64,000 nucleotides of DNA. It comes from Ignavibacteriota bacterium (GTDB lineage: Bacteria > Bacteroidota > Ignavibacteria > Palsa-1295). Location of the stretch: assembly GCA_003151825.1 (NCBI GenBank), contig PLYO01000002.1:39300-103299 (forward strand). The letters are read 5' to 3'. Under the pieces are notes generated by a model. The model was not told the DNA's origin, made no database searches, and saw only the letters and a program-made list of their open reading frames with translations. A program made the translations under genes and the position numbers. Positions 6,863 to 16,268 of the stretch are shown in pieces; position 1 is the first letter of the stretch; each line of letters starts with the position of its first letter.

Positions 6863-9349
6863 GTGAAAACTCTAAAACACTTAAAACTCGCGGCGGCCGC
6901 AACGGCGCTGCTTTTCTTAGCGGGTTCGGGCGCGCATGCACAGCAAGCGCAGGCGCCCACCGCATCGAACCACACGATCAGCTATCAGGGCACGATCGTG
7001 GAAATGGACGGCTCGGCCGTCAAGGATAGCACCTATCCGATCACCGTCTCTATTTGGACGGACGCCACCCAGGGCACTCGGCTCTGGAGAGACGTGTTCC
7101 CTACCGAGGTGAAAGGAGGTATCTTTAATATTCTTCTTGGTTCGCACATTCCGTTGCCGTCGCCGGCGCTCATGGATCAGCCGCTATGGCTGGGCGTGAG
7201 CTTCAATACCGATCTCGAAAACCTGCCGCGGTTCCCACTCGGAACCGTGACAATGTCGTTGAATGTCGCCGACAGCGCGATCACGACGCGGAAGCTCGCG
7301 ACCGGCGCCGTGGGGTCTGCCAACTTGGCAGACAGTGCGGTCACGACCGATAAGCTCGCCGATGGAGCCGTGACGTGGAATAAAATGGGCACGGAGTACA
7401 TACCCTACATCCGCGTGAACGGAGCCAAAGTGACGACCGGCCATAACCCCATCAACTTCACCGGCGGAAACGGGCTGACTGTGAACTATGACTCGACCAC
7501 GATGAGCGTCATCGTGCAGCCGGATACGGCATTGCTTACGGGCACGGACGCGAAAGGAACGAAGGCGCAAACCTGGGATCCCGCAAATGGAGGCTCCTCA
7601 AATACATCGCCGGGAACCGACGACTTTATTGGGGGTGGAAATTCTAACACGATTAACATTGGCCTTTCCTATGGCGGCGAAAACGCAATCACTGGAGGGC
7701 AAGCCAACTTTATTGGCAGAACCTCTGATCATAATTTCATAGGAGGCGGGCACACCAACAAGATTTATTCTTTTGATGAAACATTAGACGGTGACGATGT
7801 GGGGTTAACGATCGATAATAACACGATCGGAGGCGGGACGGGGAACAATATCGGAACACTCGATCCCGATCTCATGACCGCTCCGATAACCGCGAATTTC
7901 ATTGGAGGCGGAACTTCTAACCTAACTAACTCCATAAACGCTGTCATAGGGGGCGGCGGCAGCAACACGGCTAATGGCATGACCAGCGCCATTTTAGGTG
8001 GCAGTAGCAATACTACAAATGGTGCTACCAGTGTCATTGGTGGTGGCAGCAGCAATACTGCGAATGGTGCAACAAGCGCCATTGTAGGGGGATCGAATAA
8101 CAAATCGCCCGGCAGCAATGCCTTTGTCGGTGCCGGCGACCATAACAATGCCTCCGGCAGCGAGGCAACGATCGTCGGTGGCACAGGTCATACTGCTTCA
8201 GGCACAACATCCTTCATCGGTGGTGGTAACTCTAATACAGCAAGTAATTCGAGTACCGTTGTGGCTGGTGGTTGGCTCAACATCGCTTCCGGGAACGTCT
8301 CAGCCGTATTAGGTGGAGACCATGATACAGCCGCTGGCGAAGGTTCCACCATCGGTGGCGGCACGTCAAACACCATTGACATCGTCAACACGAACGGCGA
8401 GTATTCTGCGATTGCCGGCGGAGGGCACAACCAAGCCGGCCGCATGACTTTCGTTGGCGGCGGCTGGTTTAACGATGCTACGGGTGCACATCTGGGTATA
8501 CCTACACCGAATATTGACCAATCGGCAACATTAGGAGGTACAAACCTTTTTACTGATGGGCAAGATCAGGTAGTAATTGGTTGTTCCAACCTACCCTCCG
8601 GGCACGGGCATTTTACCATTTCACCGGGAATGCCAAACGATGACCGCATCTTCGAAATTGGCTCCCCCTATGATAACGGTATTACTTGGGTGCAAAATAA
8701 TGCATTCGAGGTATCGTATAATGGGCATTCCATCGTGACTCAGACACTCGGGCAGTCGCTTTTGGGAACGCCGGTTTTACAGGGCGCTACTTACGTTGAA
8801 AGCCCCGTCTATGCGTGGGGTGAAGTTGACGGCAGCAGCGGGAACGTTGTGGGAACTTCCAGCTTCGGCATCACCCAGTCGCTTCGTTTGGATCCGGTGT
8901 TCACAAGTACGCCAGGGACGTACATGGTAACGCTGGTTCCCGCCGACCCGCATGGCTTTGCTCTGCCGGATCTCAGTCAGTGTTCCATCACGGTCACGAT
9001 TGACAATGACTACACTGCTGACATCACGCGATTGCCGCCTCCGCCGCCCCAAGCGCCGGTCAGGCAGCCGGATGTTCGGCAGGTTGTTCCAGACAGTGTA
9101 ATCCTTGCGCTCTGCGGGACACTCTCGAATCCCGACACATCCGGGAACTCTGGATCGACTGTGTCGCCAAATTCTCCGCAACAGCCACCATCTCCTCCTG
9201 CATTTACCTGCGGTTTCGCGACTGCATCCGCAATCGGAGTTTTGGGCTCGTCCTATCCATACTCCTTCATCGTCCGCACTTTTACTGGCGGAGAAGCAGG
9301 CTGTAATGACTACCCACTGACATTCTTTTTTAAAGTCTGTCATCGTTAA
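6863..9349 (+). CDS. Exported repeat protein with trimeric-adhesin-like head repeats
   Basis: 828 residues with a clear signal peptide (KTLKHLKLAAAATALLFLAG...AHA). Residues ~30-110 form a domain of the type seen at the start of tail-fibre-like proteins (SYQGTIVEMDG...FNILLG). Residues ~125-175 contain the repeat SAITTRKLATGAVGSANLAD. From ~195 to ~560 come some fifteen to twenty repeats on the pattern (I/V)GGG-x-SNTA(S/N)G, as in YadA-like heads. The C-terminus is a beta-rich segment ending FFFKVCHR with no recognisable T9SS sorting signal or autotransporter anchor. The start is GTG, 8 bp after the purine-rich aaaggac. It is probably a surface fibre or adhesin; how it is anchored is unclear. 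Confidence 0.75.
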   Translation: MKTLKHLKLAAAATALLFLAGSGAHAQQAQAPTASNHTISYQGTIVEMDGSAVKDSTYPITVSIWTDATQGTRLWRDVFPTEVKGGIFNILLGSHIPLPSPALMDQPLWLGVSFNTDLENLPRFPLGTVTMSLNVADSAITTRKLATGAVGSANLADSAVTTDKLADGAVTWNKMGTEYIPYIRVNGAKVTTGHNPINFTGGNGLTVNYDSTTMSVIVQPDTALLTGTDAKGTKAQTWDPANGGSSNTSPGTDDFIGGGNSNTINIGLSYGGENAITGGQANFIGRTSDHNFIGGGHTNKIYSFDETLDGDDVGLTIDNNTIGGGTGNNIGTLDPDLMTAPITANFIGGGTSNLTNSINAVIGGGGSNTANGMTSAILGGSSNTTNGATSVIGGGSSNTANGATSAIVGGSNNKSPGSNAFVGAGDHNNASGSEATIVGGTGHTASGTTSFIGGGNSNTASNSSTVVAGGWLNIASGNVSAVLGGDHDTAAGEGSTIGGGTSNTIDIVNTNGEYSAIAGGGHNQAGRMTFVGGGWFNDATGAHLGIPTPNIDQSATLGGTNLFTDGQDQVVIGCSNLPSGHGHFTISPGMPNDDRIFEIGSPYDNGITWVQNNAFEVSYNGHSIVTQTLGQSLLGTPVLQGATYVESPVYAWGEVDGSSGNVVGTSSFGITQSLRLDPVFTSTPGTYMVTLVPADPHGFALPDLSQCSITVTIDNDYTADITRLPPPPPQAPVRQPDVRQVVPDSVILALCGTLSNPDTSGNSGSTVSPNSPQQPPSPPAFTCGFATASAIGVLGSSYPYSFIVRTFTGGEAGCNDYPLTFFFKVCHR

Positions 9350-9356
9350 TTAATAA

Positions 9357-11537
9357 ATGCTACACGTTGAGAGAGAGTTCAATTTCGGCGATGCCCGCAG
9401 GATAAGTTCCAGCGGGTATCGCCGCTTTTTATTCTTCTCCCTTCTTGCTTTGCTCTGTCATTCAGGTGCGGTGCATGGGCAGTGGCGGCGAGTACAGACA
9501 TTTGCGTCCCCATATCAAATTCCCAATGATCGATTTAATCAAGTGGCTTCTGTTCGATTTGTAAAGTTTAATCAGTGGGGTATTGGATTCGCCGGTATCT
9601 CGCCGAGTCCGCAAAATCCGGAAGGTGGAGTCTGGCGATCAACGGATAGCGGCCAATCCTGGAATGAATCACACATTAAAGTCGATAGCCAATTCCAAAA
9701 CCAAATTCACACCGATGATATTACCTTCAAGGATAGCTTAACAGGTTGGTTCTGTACAATGGCCACACTCGACCCCCCAATTGGGGGGGGCAGCGTGTTT
9801 GAGACGACAGACGGCGGCTCCAACTGGTTTAGTATATTCTCTGACGCTACATTCGAACCCCGCGCGATCTATTACTGTCCACTGAATGGTCGGTTATTTG
9901 CCAGTCTTTGGGTGGGAGGTGGCCCCATCATTTCCACCGATGAGGGGAAGACTTGGGTCTACGCAGTGCAAACACCCGGTTCGAATGGTTTTGCTGCCTG
10001 TGATTCTGTCATACTTATTACAGCGGGGACAGTGGGTACCGCAGGGCAGCAACTTCGATCGACCGATGCGGGCATCACATGGGTTCAGAGCTACTCCCGA
10101 ACTGTCTATCCCTTGGGCGTGGAAAGCTGGCAACCGTATGCCGACACGGTTAGGAAATTATTTTATCAGGAACAAGACGCTACTGACGGCGAACCTTCGG
10201 ACGGTTTTTATCAAAGCTCGGACAGTGGTTTCTCTTGGCGTGCGGTTAGTTATTTCGCTTCTTATTTTACCGCTGATGGCACATCTGAATTCGGTGGGCC
10301 CAATGGCTGTATTGCTGGGGATGCTGCGGGAAATCTCTATATTCAAAAAATCGCCGATGGCGAAGGCGTGTTTGTATCTTCTGACTCCGGTAATACTTGG
10401 ACAAGTATCTGCGGGCCGAGTAACAAATGGGATACACGTTTTTGTGTTTTTAATAATACACTTTTTGCCGGAGGGTATATCGATGATTCGGAAGGAATTT
10501 GGGCTTTGAGCCTGAACGAGCCTCGAGAAATTTTATTAGATACTGCAACTGCCATCTTGGGATCGAAATGTAACGCCGTAAACAAACCCTTTTATTTTGG
10601 TTCCACGTTCCCATGTCCGAACAGCGTCACGCTCGATAGTGTAACCGTTAACGGTTCGCCAGCCTTTACGGCCCAATCGGATTCAAACCAGCAGGTGGGG
10701 ATTAATGGTCTCGATTCTATTATGGTGCATTATCAGGCACAGACCCCATACGATACCGCAGCGCTAATTTTTCATTTCGTCGAAAACGGTATCGCGCATG
10801 ATTCTGCCGTAACTATTTATGGCGTGGCTGCGGCACCGGTAGATGTGTCGCTCTATCTTAAGCCCACAACCATCACGGCTCATGCCGGAGATACAATCGA
10901 TATTCCCATTTACATAAGCGGCAATGGAACTCTTTCGGGAATGACCTCGGCCACGATCCCACTCGTTCTGGATATGCAAACGCTCACGCCGGTTGGGTTC
11001 TTCCCATCGGCGGGATTTTTGCTCTCAGCGCCAATTTCGTATTCAAATGGCATCGAAAGCATTCAACTGCAAGGACAAAACATCACGCTTGCGGGTGAGA
11101 CGCTTGTCGGCAATCTGCAGTGTATCGTCTATCTTTCGGACACGCTCACAGCACAAGTTTCTCTTTCGCCTACGACTGTCAATTCCGACGATCCGCGTTG
11201 TCTTTCGCTTTCCACTTCTACGGACGCCGTCGATATTACGCTCACCGGCTGCGGGGATTCGACCATCCTCGCCGTTATGCACCACGAGCCGTTGTTCAGC
11301 ATCCAGAGTATCGTTCCCAATCCGGCGCAGAATGAGATTCGGGTATCGGGAACCGGGTTATCGAACGTAGCAATGGAACTCTATGATGTGCTTGGCAACC
11401 TGACCACCCCCCGCCCCCTCCTTGAAAAGGAGGGGGAGATCACGCTCGATGTCTCCCCGCTCCCACCCGGAATCTATTACCTCCGTTTTTCGTCAGAGGG
11501 GTATGTGGAAACCCGAAGCATTTCGATTCAGCGGTAA
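9357..11537 (+). CDS. T9SS-exported BNR/YCF48-like repeat protein
   Basis: 726 residues. A hydrophobic export signal (RFLFFSLLALLCHSGAVHG) is followed by beta-propeller repeats of the BNR/YCF48 type, for example WRSTDSGQSW, FETTDGGSNW and STDAGITW (Asp-box-like), up to ~residue 385. Then comes an Ig-like region and a type-A sorting domain from SIVPNPAQNE to the end RSISIQR. It is predicted to be secreted or surface-bound by T9SS; no enzyme activity can be assigned. The sorting domain carries the foreign peptide TTPRPLLEKEGE, encoded by a palindromic repeat (11403-11438). The start follows the previous stop by 7 bp, so the two genes may be co-transcribed. Confidence 0.85.
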   Translation: MLHVEREFNFGDARRISSSGYRRFLFFSLLALLCHSGAVHGQWRRVQTFASPYQIPNDRFNQVASVRFVKFNQWGIGFAGISPSPQNPEGGVWRSTDSGQSWNESHIKVDSQFQNQIHTDDITFKDSLTGWFCTMATLDPPIGGGSVFETTDGGSNWFSIFSDATFEPRAIYYCPLNGRLFASLWVGGGPIISTDEGKTWVYAVQTPGSNGFAACDSVILITAGTVGTAGQQLRSTDAGITWVQSYSRTVYPLGVESWQPYADTVRKLFYQEQDATDGEPSDGFYQSSDSGFSWRAVSYFASYFTADGTSEFGGPNGCIAGDAAGNLYIQKIADGEGVFVSSDSGNTWTSICGPSNKWDTRFCVFNNTLFAGGYIDDSEGIWALSLNEPREILLDTATAILGSKCNAVNKPFYFGSTFPCPNSVTLDSVTVNGSPAFTAQSDSNQQVGINGLDSIMVHYQAQTPYDTAALIFHFVENGIAHDSAVTIYGVAAAPVDVSLYLKPTTITAHAGDTIDIPIYISGNGTLSGMTSATIPLVLDMQTLTPVGFFPSAGFLLSAPISYSNGIESIQLQGQNITLAGETLVGNLQCIVYLSDTLTAQVSLSPTTVNSDDPRCLSLSTSTDAVDITLTGCGDSTILAVMHHEPLFSIQSIVPNPAQNEIRVSGTGLSNVAMELYDVLGNLTTPRPLLEKEGEITLDVSPLPPGIYYLRFSSEGYVETRSISIQR
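11403..11438. repeat. Palindromic repeat inside a T9SS sorting domain (copy 1)
   Basis: The stem ccccctcctt/aaggaggggg with loop gaaa sits in frame inside the last 50 codons of the 9357 gene and adds about 12 residues between DVLGN and ITLDVSPLPPG. Copies of the same element occur at 13414-13449 and 17336-17374. Confidence 0.9.
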
Positions 11538-11748
11538 CTACATTCCGATTAATCCCGGAGCGCACGTCCTCCGACCACGGAATTACTATGAGATGCTCTC
11601 AAACGGGACCGACCGACATTCGTACACCCAGATACGGTTTGGCGTGGCAAGGGGGACTTGGGAGCGGGACTTGCACCACGTTGGCAGACCACTCTTTCTC
11701 GTTCATTTTCACGGGAAGACTTCAGTAACTAAACGATGGGATAAAAAA

Positions 11749-13548
11749 ATGCAGAAGATTGTCTTAATTATTCAAAGTGTTGAAAGAGAGTTCACCAATC
11801 TCTGTATTTTTGCTTTCTTATTCGTCATTTTTTTAGCATTACCTGCCGCCGCTCAATGGCGGCAGGTCCTTGCTGTAAATGAAGCTGTTAATCGAACATA
11901 CTTCGTTCCCAATTCTCATCTTGCTATTGCAGCATCTGGCGTTGGACCTGATTACGATTCCAGCAGTCTGTGGCGTTCCACTGACGATGGAGAAACGTGG
12001 ACGCGAGCTATGCCAAATTATTTCAACGCGGGAAGTGTGACTGATATTGCTTTCGAGGATACCATGACAGGATGGGTATCATTCGTATATGGCGGAAGCA
12101 AAAACGTGATTAAAAAAGGATCCATCTGGGTTTCTTATCTTTGGAAAACAACTGACGGTGGAAAATCATGGTTCCCGCTGAATGGTCCGAGTAATGTCGA
12201 TGTATACGAAGGGGTTGGCCTCTTTTACAACCCATATTTCAGTCTTTTGAGTGTCAATGTTACATTCCTATCGACTGATGGCGGGATTTCTTGGCTTCCG
12301 CCGGCACAATACGCAAATGGAATGGCAAACGGACTAACAGGCTACTTTTTCCTGGATTCTACTCACGGTGCAGCGGGATGGAGTGACGACGAATTTGCGA
12401 TTACCTCAGACGGAGGGTTTACCTGGAATGAAATTGTTCCAGCCTTTTTCCCATGCCCAGTTCGGCCATCCGGATATTACAAGGATGGAAAGCGGTATTA
12501 TATTGTTGCCTCGCCGCATGGCTTCGAATTTAACACGGATTCTACTGCCAACACGATAGTCCTGACCAGCGACGATGGTGCTACATGGGACTCCATTTCT
12601 ACTATTCCATGGGGGCCTGGCCCAAATTATCTTAACTTTATCACTGGCGACATAGAAAGGGATTGCAACATATTCTATCTTAACGCCGGTGACAGCGGTT
12701 TATACCGATCTAACGACAGCGGGAAAAATTGGTTCTGCATTGGGGGGCCTTGGCCCGTGTGGGGTACTTACTCTTCTCTTTTCTCAGTAAGCGATGGGAG
12801 GATTCTCGATGGCAGCGCGAATGGCGGAATCTGGCTTTACACGCCACCAGCATACGCAATGCAATTTAGCACGGATATGCTAACAGCACAGATAGATTCG
12901 CTCGCAAGGATTCCCATAGCCATTACGAATGCGAATGGGAATCTTTCATTCGATTCCTCAAGCTTTGAATTCGATTACGATACGAACGCATTTATTTTCG
13001 AAGGAGTGAAAAGTTCCTCAGGTTACTTCGTTCGATTCCAAGATTTAAATGGTTCTCTCTTGCTGAAACTTATTAAGGACACTTCCAGCAAGGTAACGTA
13101 TGACACTGCCACGGTAACCATTCTTCTGAATCCCATTCTCTCAATTCCACGACAGGATTCATCTTTTGTAACAGTTCATTCCGCTCTGTTTAACGATCTT
13201 TCGGTTTGCGCTCCTGTCACGCAATCGGTAATAACTGCCATAGTAAATATAGAACCCGGCTGCGGGGATTCGACCATCCTCGCCGTTATGCACGGCGAGC
13301 CGTTGTTCAGCATCCAGAGTATCGTTCCCAATCCGGCGCAGAATGAGGTCCGGGTAGAGGGAACCGGATTATCGAATGTAGCAATGGAACTCTATGATGT
13401 GCTTGGCAACCTGACCACCCCCCGCCCCCTCCTTGAAAAGGAGGGGGAGATCACGCTCGATGTCTCCCCGCTCCCACCCGGAATCTATTACCTCCGTTTT
13501 TCGTCCAATGGCTATGTGCAAACACGAAGCATTTCGATTCAGCGGTAA
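11749..13548 (+). CDS. T9SS-exported BNR/YCF48-like repeat protein, paralogue of the upstream gene
   Basis: About 599 residues from ATG 11749. I reject the longer frame from 11422 because it overlaps the previous gene's sorting domain and would bury the signal peptide (LCIFAFLFVIFLALPAAAQ). BNR-type repeats such as WRSTDDGETW, WKTTDGGKSW and FLSTDGGISW fill residues ~50-350. A cohesin-like/Ig region and a type-A sorting domain follow. The last ~285 bp are nearly identical in DNA to the end of the 9357 gene, including the inserted palindromic repeat, whereas the rest is much more diverged. This suggests recent conversion or duplication of the 3' end. Confidence 0.85.
   Translation: MQKIVLIIQSVEREFTNLCIFAFLFVIFLALPAAAQWRQVLAVNEAVNRTYFVPNSHLAIAASGVGPDYDSSSLWRSTDDGETWTRAMPNYFNAGSVTDIAFEDTMTGWVSFVYGGSKNVIKKGSIWVSYLWKTTDGGKSWFPLNGPSNVDVYEGVGLFYNPYFSLLSVNVTFLSTDGGISWLPPAQYANGMANGLTGYFFLDSTHGAAGWSDDEFAITSDGGFTWNEIVPAFFPCPVRPSGYYKDGKRYYIVASPHGFEFNTDSTANTIVLTSDDGATWDSISTIPWGPGPNYLNFITGDIERDCNIFYLNAGDSGLYRSNDSGKNWFCIGGPWPVWGTYSSLFSVSDGRILDGSANGGIWLYTPPAYAMQFSTDMLTAQIDSLARIPIAITNANGNLSFDSSSFEFDYDTNAFIFEGVKSSSGYFVRFQDLNGSLLLKLIKDTSSKVTYDTATVTILLNPILSIPRQDSSFVTVHSALFNDLSVCAPVTQSVITAIVNIEPGCGDSTILAVMHGEPLFSIQSIVPNPAQNEVRVEGTGLSNVAMELYDVLGNLTTPRPLLEKEGEITLDVSPLPPGIYYLRFSSNGYVQTRSISIQR
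13414..13449. repeat. Palindromic repeat inside a T9SS sorting domain (copy 2)
   Basis: Same stem-loop (ccccctccttgaaaagg...) at the same position of the sorting domain as in the 9357 gene, again in frame and encoding PRPLLEKEGE. Confidence 0.9.
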
Positions 13549-13629
13549 GGCGGTTGTGTAGGTGCGGCGGCTTCAAAGTGAACAGATTCTTGTTGTTGTT
13601 ATGTTAATCGTATTCATTTTTAATACCGC

Positions 13630-14904
13630 ATGAACACCAATCGAATTTTTCTCTCCATTATTTTAATCTCTGTTGCGACGAGCGCCGCTCTTGCGCAAAC
13701 GACGCCCGGCGTGGACTCGCCCTTGCAGCAAGCTGTGCGCTGGGACGATACCGGCGCGGTCATCACCGATCTCAACACCACCCCCGCGCTGCTGAACCAG
13801 AAGAATGAGGACGGCTGGACTCCGTTAGCCACGGCAGCGTTCGGCGGGAAAAACAAGGCGGCGCGGATTCTCATCGATCGCGGCGCGACGGTGGATGTGG
13901 CCGATCAGGACGGCGAACGTCCGCTTAGTCTTGCCGCCGCCAACGGTCACGCGGCTATCGTCCAAATGCTTCTGGCGCACGGATCGAAGATAGACAAGCC
14001 GAATGACGCCGGCGAAACGCCGCTCTTCGAGGCTGCGTCCGGTGGAAAAACGGAAGTCGTGAAATTATTGCTCGATGCCCACGCCGACATCCATCATGCC
14101 CGCCGAGCCGATAATATGACCCCGCTCGACGTCGCATCGGCCTCGGGATACGACACAATCGTGCAAATACTTATCGCGCATGGCGCGGATGTCAACCGCG
14201 CCACGCATGCGCCGGGCGTGGAAAGCGATGGCTACACCCCGCTCCACTTTGCAGCCGAAAGCGGGCGCGCCGAAGTGACAAAAACTCTTCTCGCGCATTC
14301 GGCGAATGTGAATGCCCGCGCGATGAACGGCGATGAACCCGTCCATCTCGCCACCGGCTGGCACGGCACCGACTCCACCGCCGATGTGCTTGTGGCGCAC
14401 GGCGCACATGTGAACGCGCTCAATAAGTATCATCAGACCCCGCTTCACTTTGCAACGTGGGAAGCGCGGATATCCGCGGTCGTAAAACTCCTCAAAATGG
14501 GCGCCGACCCCAATATCGGCGATAGCGCAGGCGATACCCCGCTGCATCTTGCCGCTCACGCCGGACGGCCCGATCTCGTGGAAATCCTTCTTTCCGAGGG
14601 CGCAAAAACGAATGTACAGAACGCCCTGGGGCAGACTCCGCTCATGCTTGCCGTTCAGGGAAATTACGATGCGACGGTCGATTCTCTTGCCGACAATCAT
14701 GCCGATCCGAATATAAAGGATAAGCAGGGCCGCACTTCGCTGTTCTATCTCGATTCCGAAAATTTTCAGTTCGTTGCGCATGTCCTGACCGCGCATGGCG
14801 CCAAGACCACGATCAAAGATAACGACGGCTTGACGGCGCCGGAGTTTTACCGCCGCAAAGGCGAGGACGTTGTCGTACAATATCTCGCCGATCCCTATCA
14901 TTGA
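13630..14904 (+). CDS. Exported ankyrin-repeat protein
   Basis: 424 residues with signal peptide (TNRIFLSIILISVATSAALA) and about eleven ankyrin repeats covering nearly the whole mature protein. Typical repeat pieces are DGWTPLATAAFGG, GETPLFEAASGG, TPLHFAAESGR and TPLHLAAHAGRPDLVEILL. Ankyrin stacks bind other proteins; in the periplasm of related bacteria such proteins have varied or unknown roles. There is no sorting domain, so it is expected to stay periplasmic. It stands alone, 80 bp after the T9SS gene and 130 bp before the VWA lipoprotein. Confidence 0.9.
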   Translation: MNTNRIFLSIILISVATSAALAQTTPGVDSPLQQAVRWDDTGAVITDLNTTPALLNQKNEDGWTPLATAAFGGKNKAARILIDRGATVDVADQDGERPLSLAAANGHAAIVQMLLAHGSKIDKPNDAGETPLFEAASGGKTEVVKLLLDAHADIHHARRADNMTPLDVASASGYDTIVQILIAHGADVNRATHAPGVESDGYTPLHFAAESGRAEVTKTLLAHSANVNARAMNGDEPVHLATGWHGTDSTADVLVAHGAHVNALNKYHQTPLHFATWEARISAVVKLLKMGADPNIGDSAGDTPLHLAAHAGRPDLVEILLSEGAKTNVQNALGQTPLMLAVQGNYDATVDSLADNHADPNIKDKQGRTSLFYLDSENFQFVAHVLTAHGAKTTIKDNDGLTAPEFYRRKGEDVVVQYLADPYH

Positions 14905-15033
14905 GGAGCCTATTGCTTTTTTGAGTTTCTGGCTAAAAAAGGCTGAAACTTTCGTCCTTCAGCGGTGTTATTAAAATGCAGAAGATATATCTCCTGCGTA
15001 AGAGTATAACTCAACTTCAAAAACATCACGGTC

Positions 15034-16074
15034 ATGAAAAAATTATTCTCTGGGTCTTCGGTCGGTCTTCTTCTATGCGCGGCCATTCTTTTGGTGGGAG
15101 GCTGCCGCACGGTCACGCAGGTGCAGCCTGCTCCCGTTTCCACCGGGCCGACGACGAGCTTGCCGTCGGCGGGAATTGTGGGCATTCAGCCGGGAACCGC
15201 CTCCGGCAATTCGGGCGATTTCGAGATTGATCTGTTCGTTGTCGATTCGAATGGCCATGCGCTGACGAATCTTTCGCCAAGTGCCATCAGCATGGTAACC
15301 GCAGTCGATACCACATTCTCGCAAACCAGCGTGGGCACAACAACCTCCGCAGCTTGCGGCAGTTATTCCGCAGAACTCCTGCTCGATCAGACGGGCAGCA
15401 TCCTCACGACCGATCCGCTCAATCTGCGCCTCATCGCGGCAAAGATATTTTTGGAAGCGACGAGCTTACTTCCGAACGCGGACGAAGTGCAGCTTTCAAC
15501 ATTTCAGGATAGCCTGCATCTGGGTTTCTATATGCAATCCTATGGCGCGTTCACTCATAACACGGGCGCATTTATAGATACGGTGGCTTTGCTGGCTTCG
15601 CGTGTCGCAGGCGGCACGCCGCTGTATGACGCGATGTATAACGAAGTGGATTCGCTCACGATGAATGCCCACAATGCGAACAAAGTGCTCATCGTCTTTA
15701 CCGATGGCGAAGACAACGAATCGGGCCTCTATTATCCCGGCGCGACGCTGTGGAGCACGATCCACCATGCAATTTCCGAGCATGTGAAAGTTTTTGCTAT
15801 CGCCTTGCAGACGGGCCTCGACACGGCGCTCATCAGCGCGGCCATGCAAACGGGCGGAGCCGTTATGCACACGAACGATGCGAAACAGATGGTCTCCTAT
15901 TTCGGCGCGCTGCCCAGCCTTGCTCAGGGCGGAACTGAATATTACCAGACGAAATGGCACGTCTCGCTTCCGCACGCCGCAAGCTTGAGCGGGCAGATGG
16001 TGAGCGGCAATCTCTCGATCACGCTGCCGGATAACACCACGGTGCTCGCGCCATTTGCGGTGACATTTCCGTAA
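15034..16074 (+). CDS. VWA-domain lipoprotein
   Basis: 346 residues. A lipoprotein signal ends in LVGGC (lipobox). A linker of ~30 residues leads to a von Willebrand factor A domain with the MIDAS residues DQTGS (DxTxS-like), a Thr in GGTPLYDAM and the Asp in VFTDGEDNE. VWA domains of this form bind a divalent metal and a protein partner. It is probably anchored in the outer or inner membrane; the partner is unknown. Immediately after the stop lies a perfect 25-bp inverted repeat (16077-16151), which may end the transcript. Confidence 0.88.
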   Translation: MKKLFSGSSVGLLLCAAILLVGGCRTVTQVQPAPVSTGPTTSLPSAGIVGIQPGTASGNSGDFEIDLFVVDSNGHALTNLSPSAISMVTAVDTTFSQTSVGTTTSAACGSYSAELLLDQTGSILTTDPLNLRLIAAKIFLEATSLLPNADEVQLSTFQDSLHLGFYMQSYGAFTHNTGAFIDTVALLASRVAGGTPLYDAMYNEVDSLTMNAHNANKVLIVFTDGEDNESGLYYPGATLWSTIHHAISEHVKVFAIALQTGLDTALISAAMQTGGAVMHTNDAKQMVSYFGALPSLAQGGTEYYQTKWHVSLPHAASLSGQMVSGNLSITLPDNTTVLAPFAVTFP

Positions 16075-16076
16075 AT

Positions 16077-16151
16077 CGTAGGTCGGTGCTTCCAGCCCGA
16101 CCCTTTGTTTTAGATAAGCAAGAAGAGTCGGGCTGGAAGCACCGACCTACG
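16077..16151. repeat. Perfect 25-bp inverted repeat with 25-bp spacer
   Basis: The arm 16077-16101 (starting cgtaggtcggtgcttccagc) is perfectly complementary to 16127-16151, separated by 25 bp. The core cggtgcttccagcccgac also occurs at 5081-5098. It lies 2 bp after the VWA lipoprotein stop and could fold as a terminator-like hairpin, though no T-run follows. I read it as a REP/MITE-like element. Confidence 0.85.
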
Positions 16152-16165
16152 CGACTTTTCATTTT

Positions 16166-16190
16166 GCAGGAACCAGTGTTGCCGTCCTGC
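16166..16190. repeat. Short hairpin repeat, copy upstream of the 16269 gene
   Basis: gcaggaacc...gtcctgc forms a short stem. A close relative lies at 17198-17222, so the pair brackets the 16269-17171 gene in direct orientation. Function unknown. Confidence 0.5.
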
Positions 16191-16268
16191 TATTTCAAAA
16201 AAGGGATTTTCAGGAACGTATTGATTCAAAACTTTGCTAAATCTTAGATAGAGATTAATTTATCTGCC

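Noticed and set aside
11422-11748. N-terminal extension of the second BNR gene in the ORF track
   Set aside because: It reads through the previous gene's sorting domain in another frame and buries the signal peptide; ATG 11749 is the sensible start.
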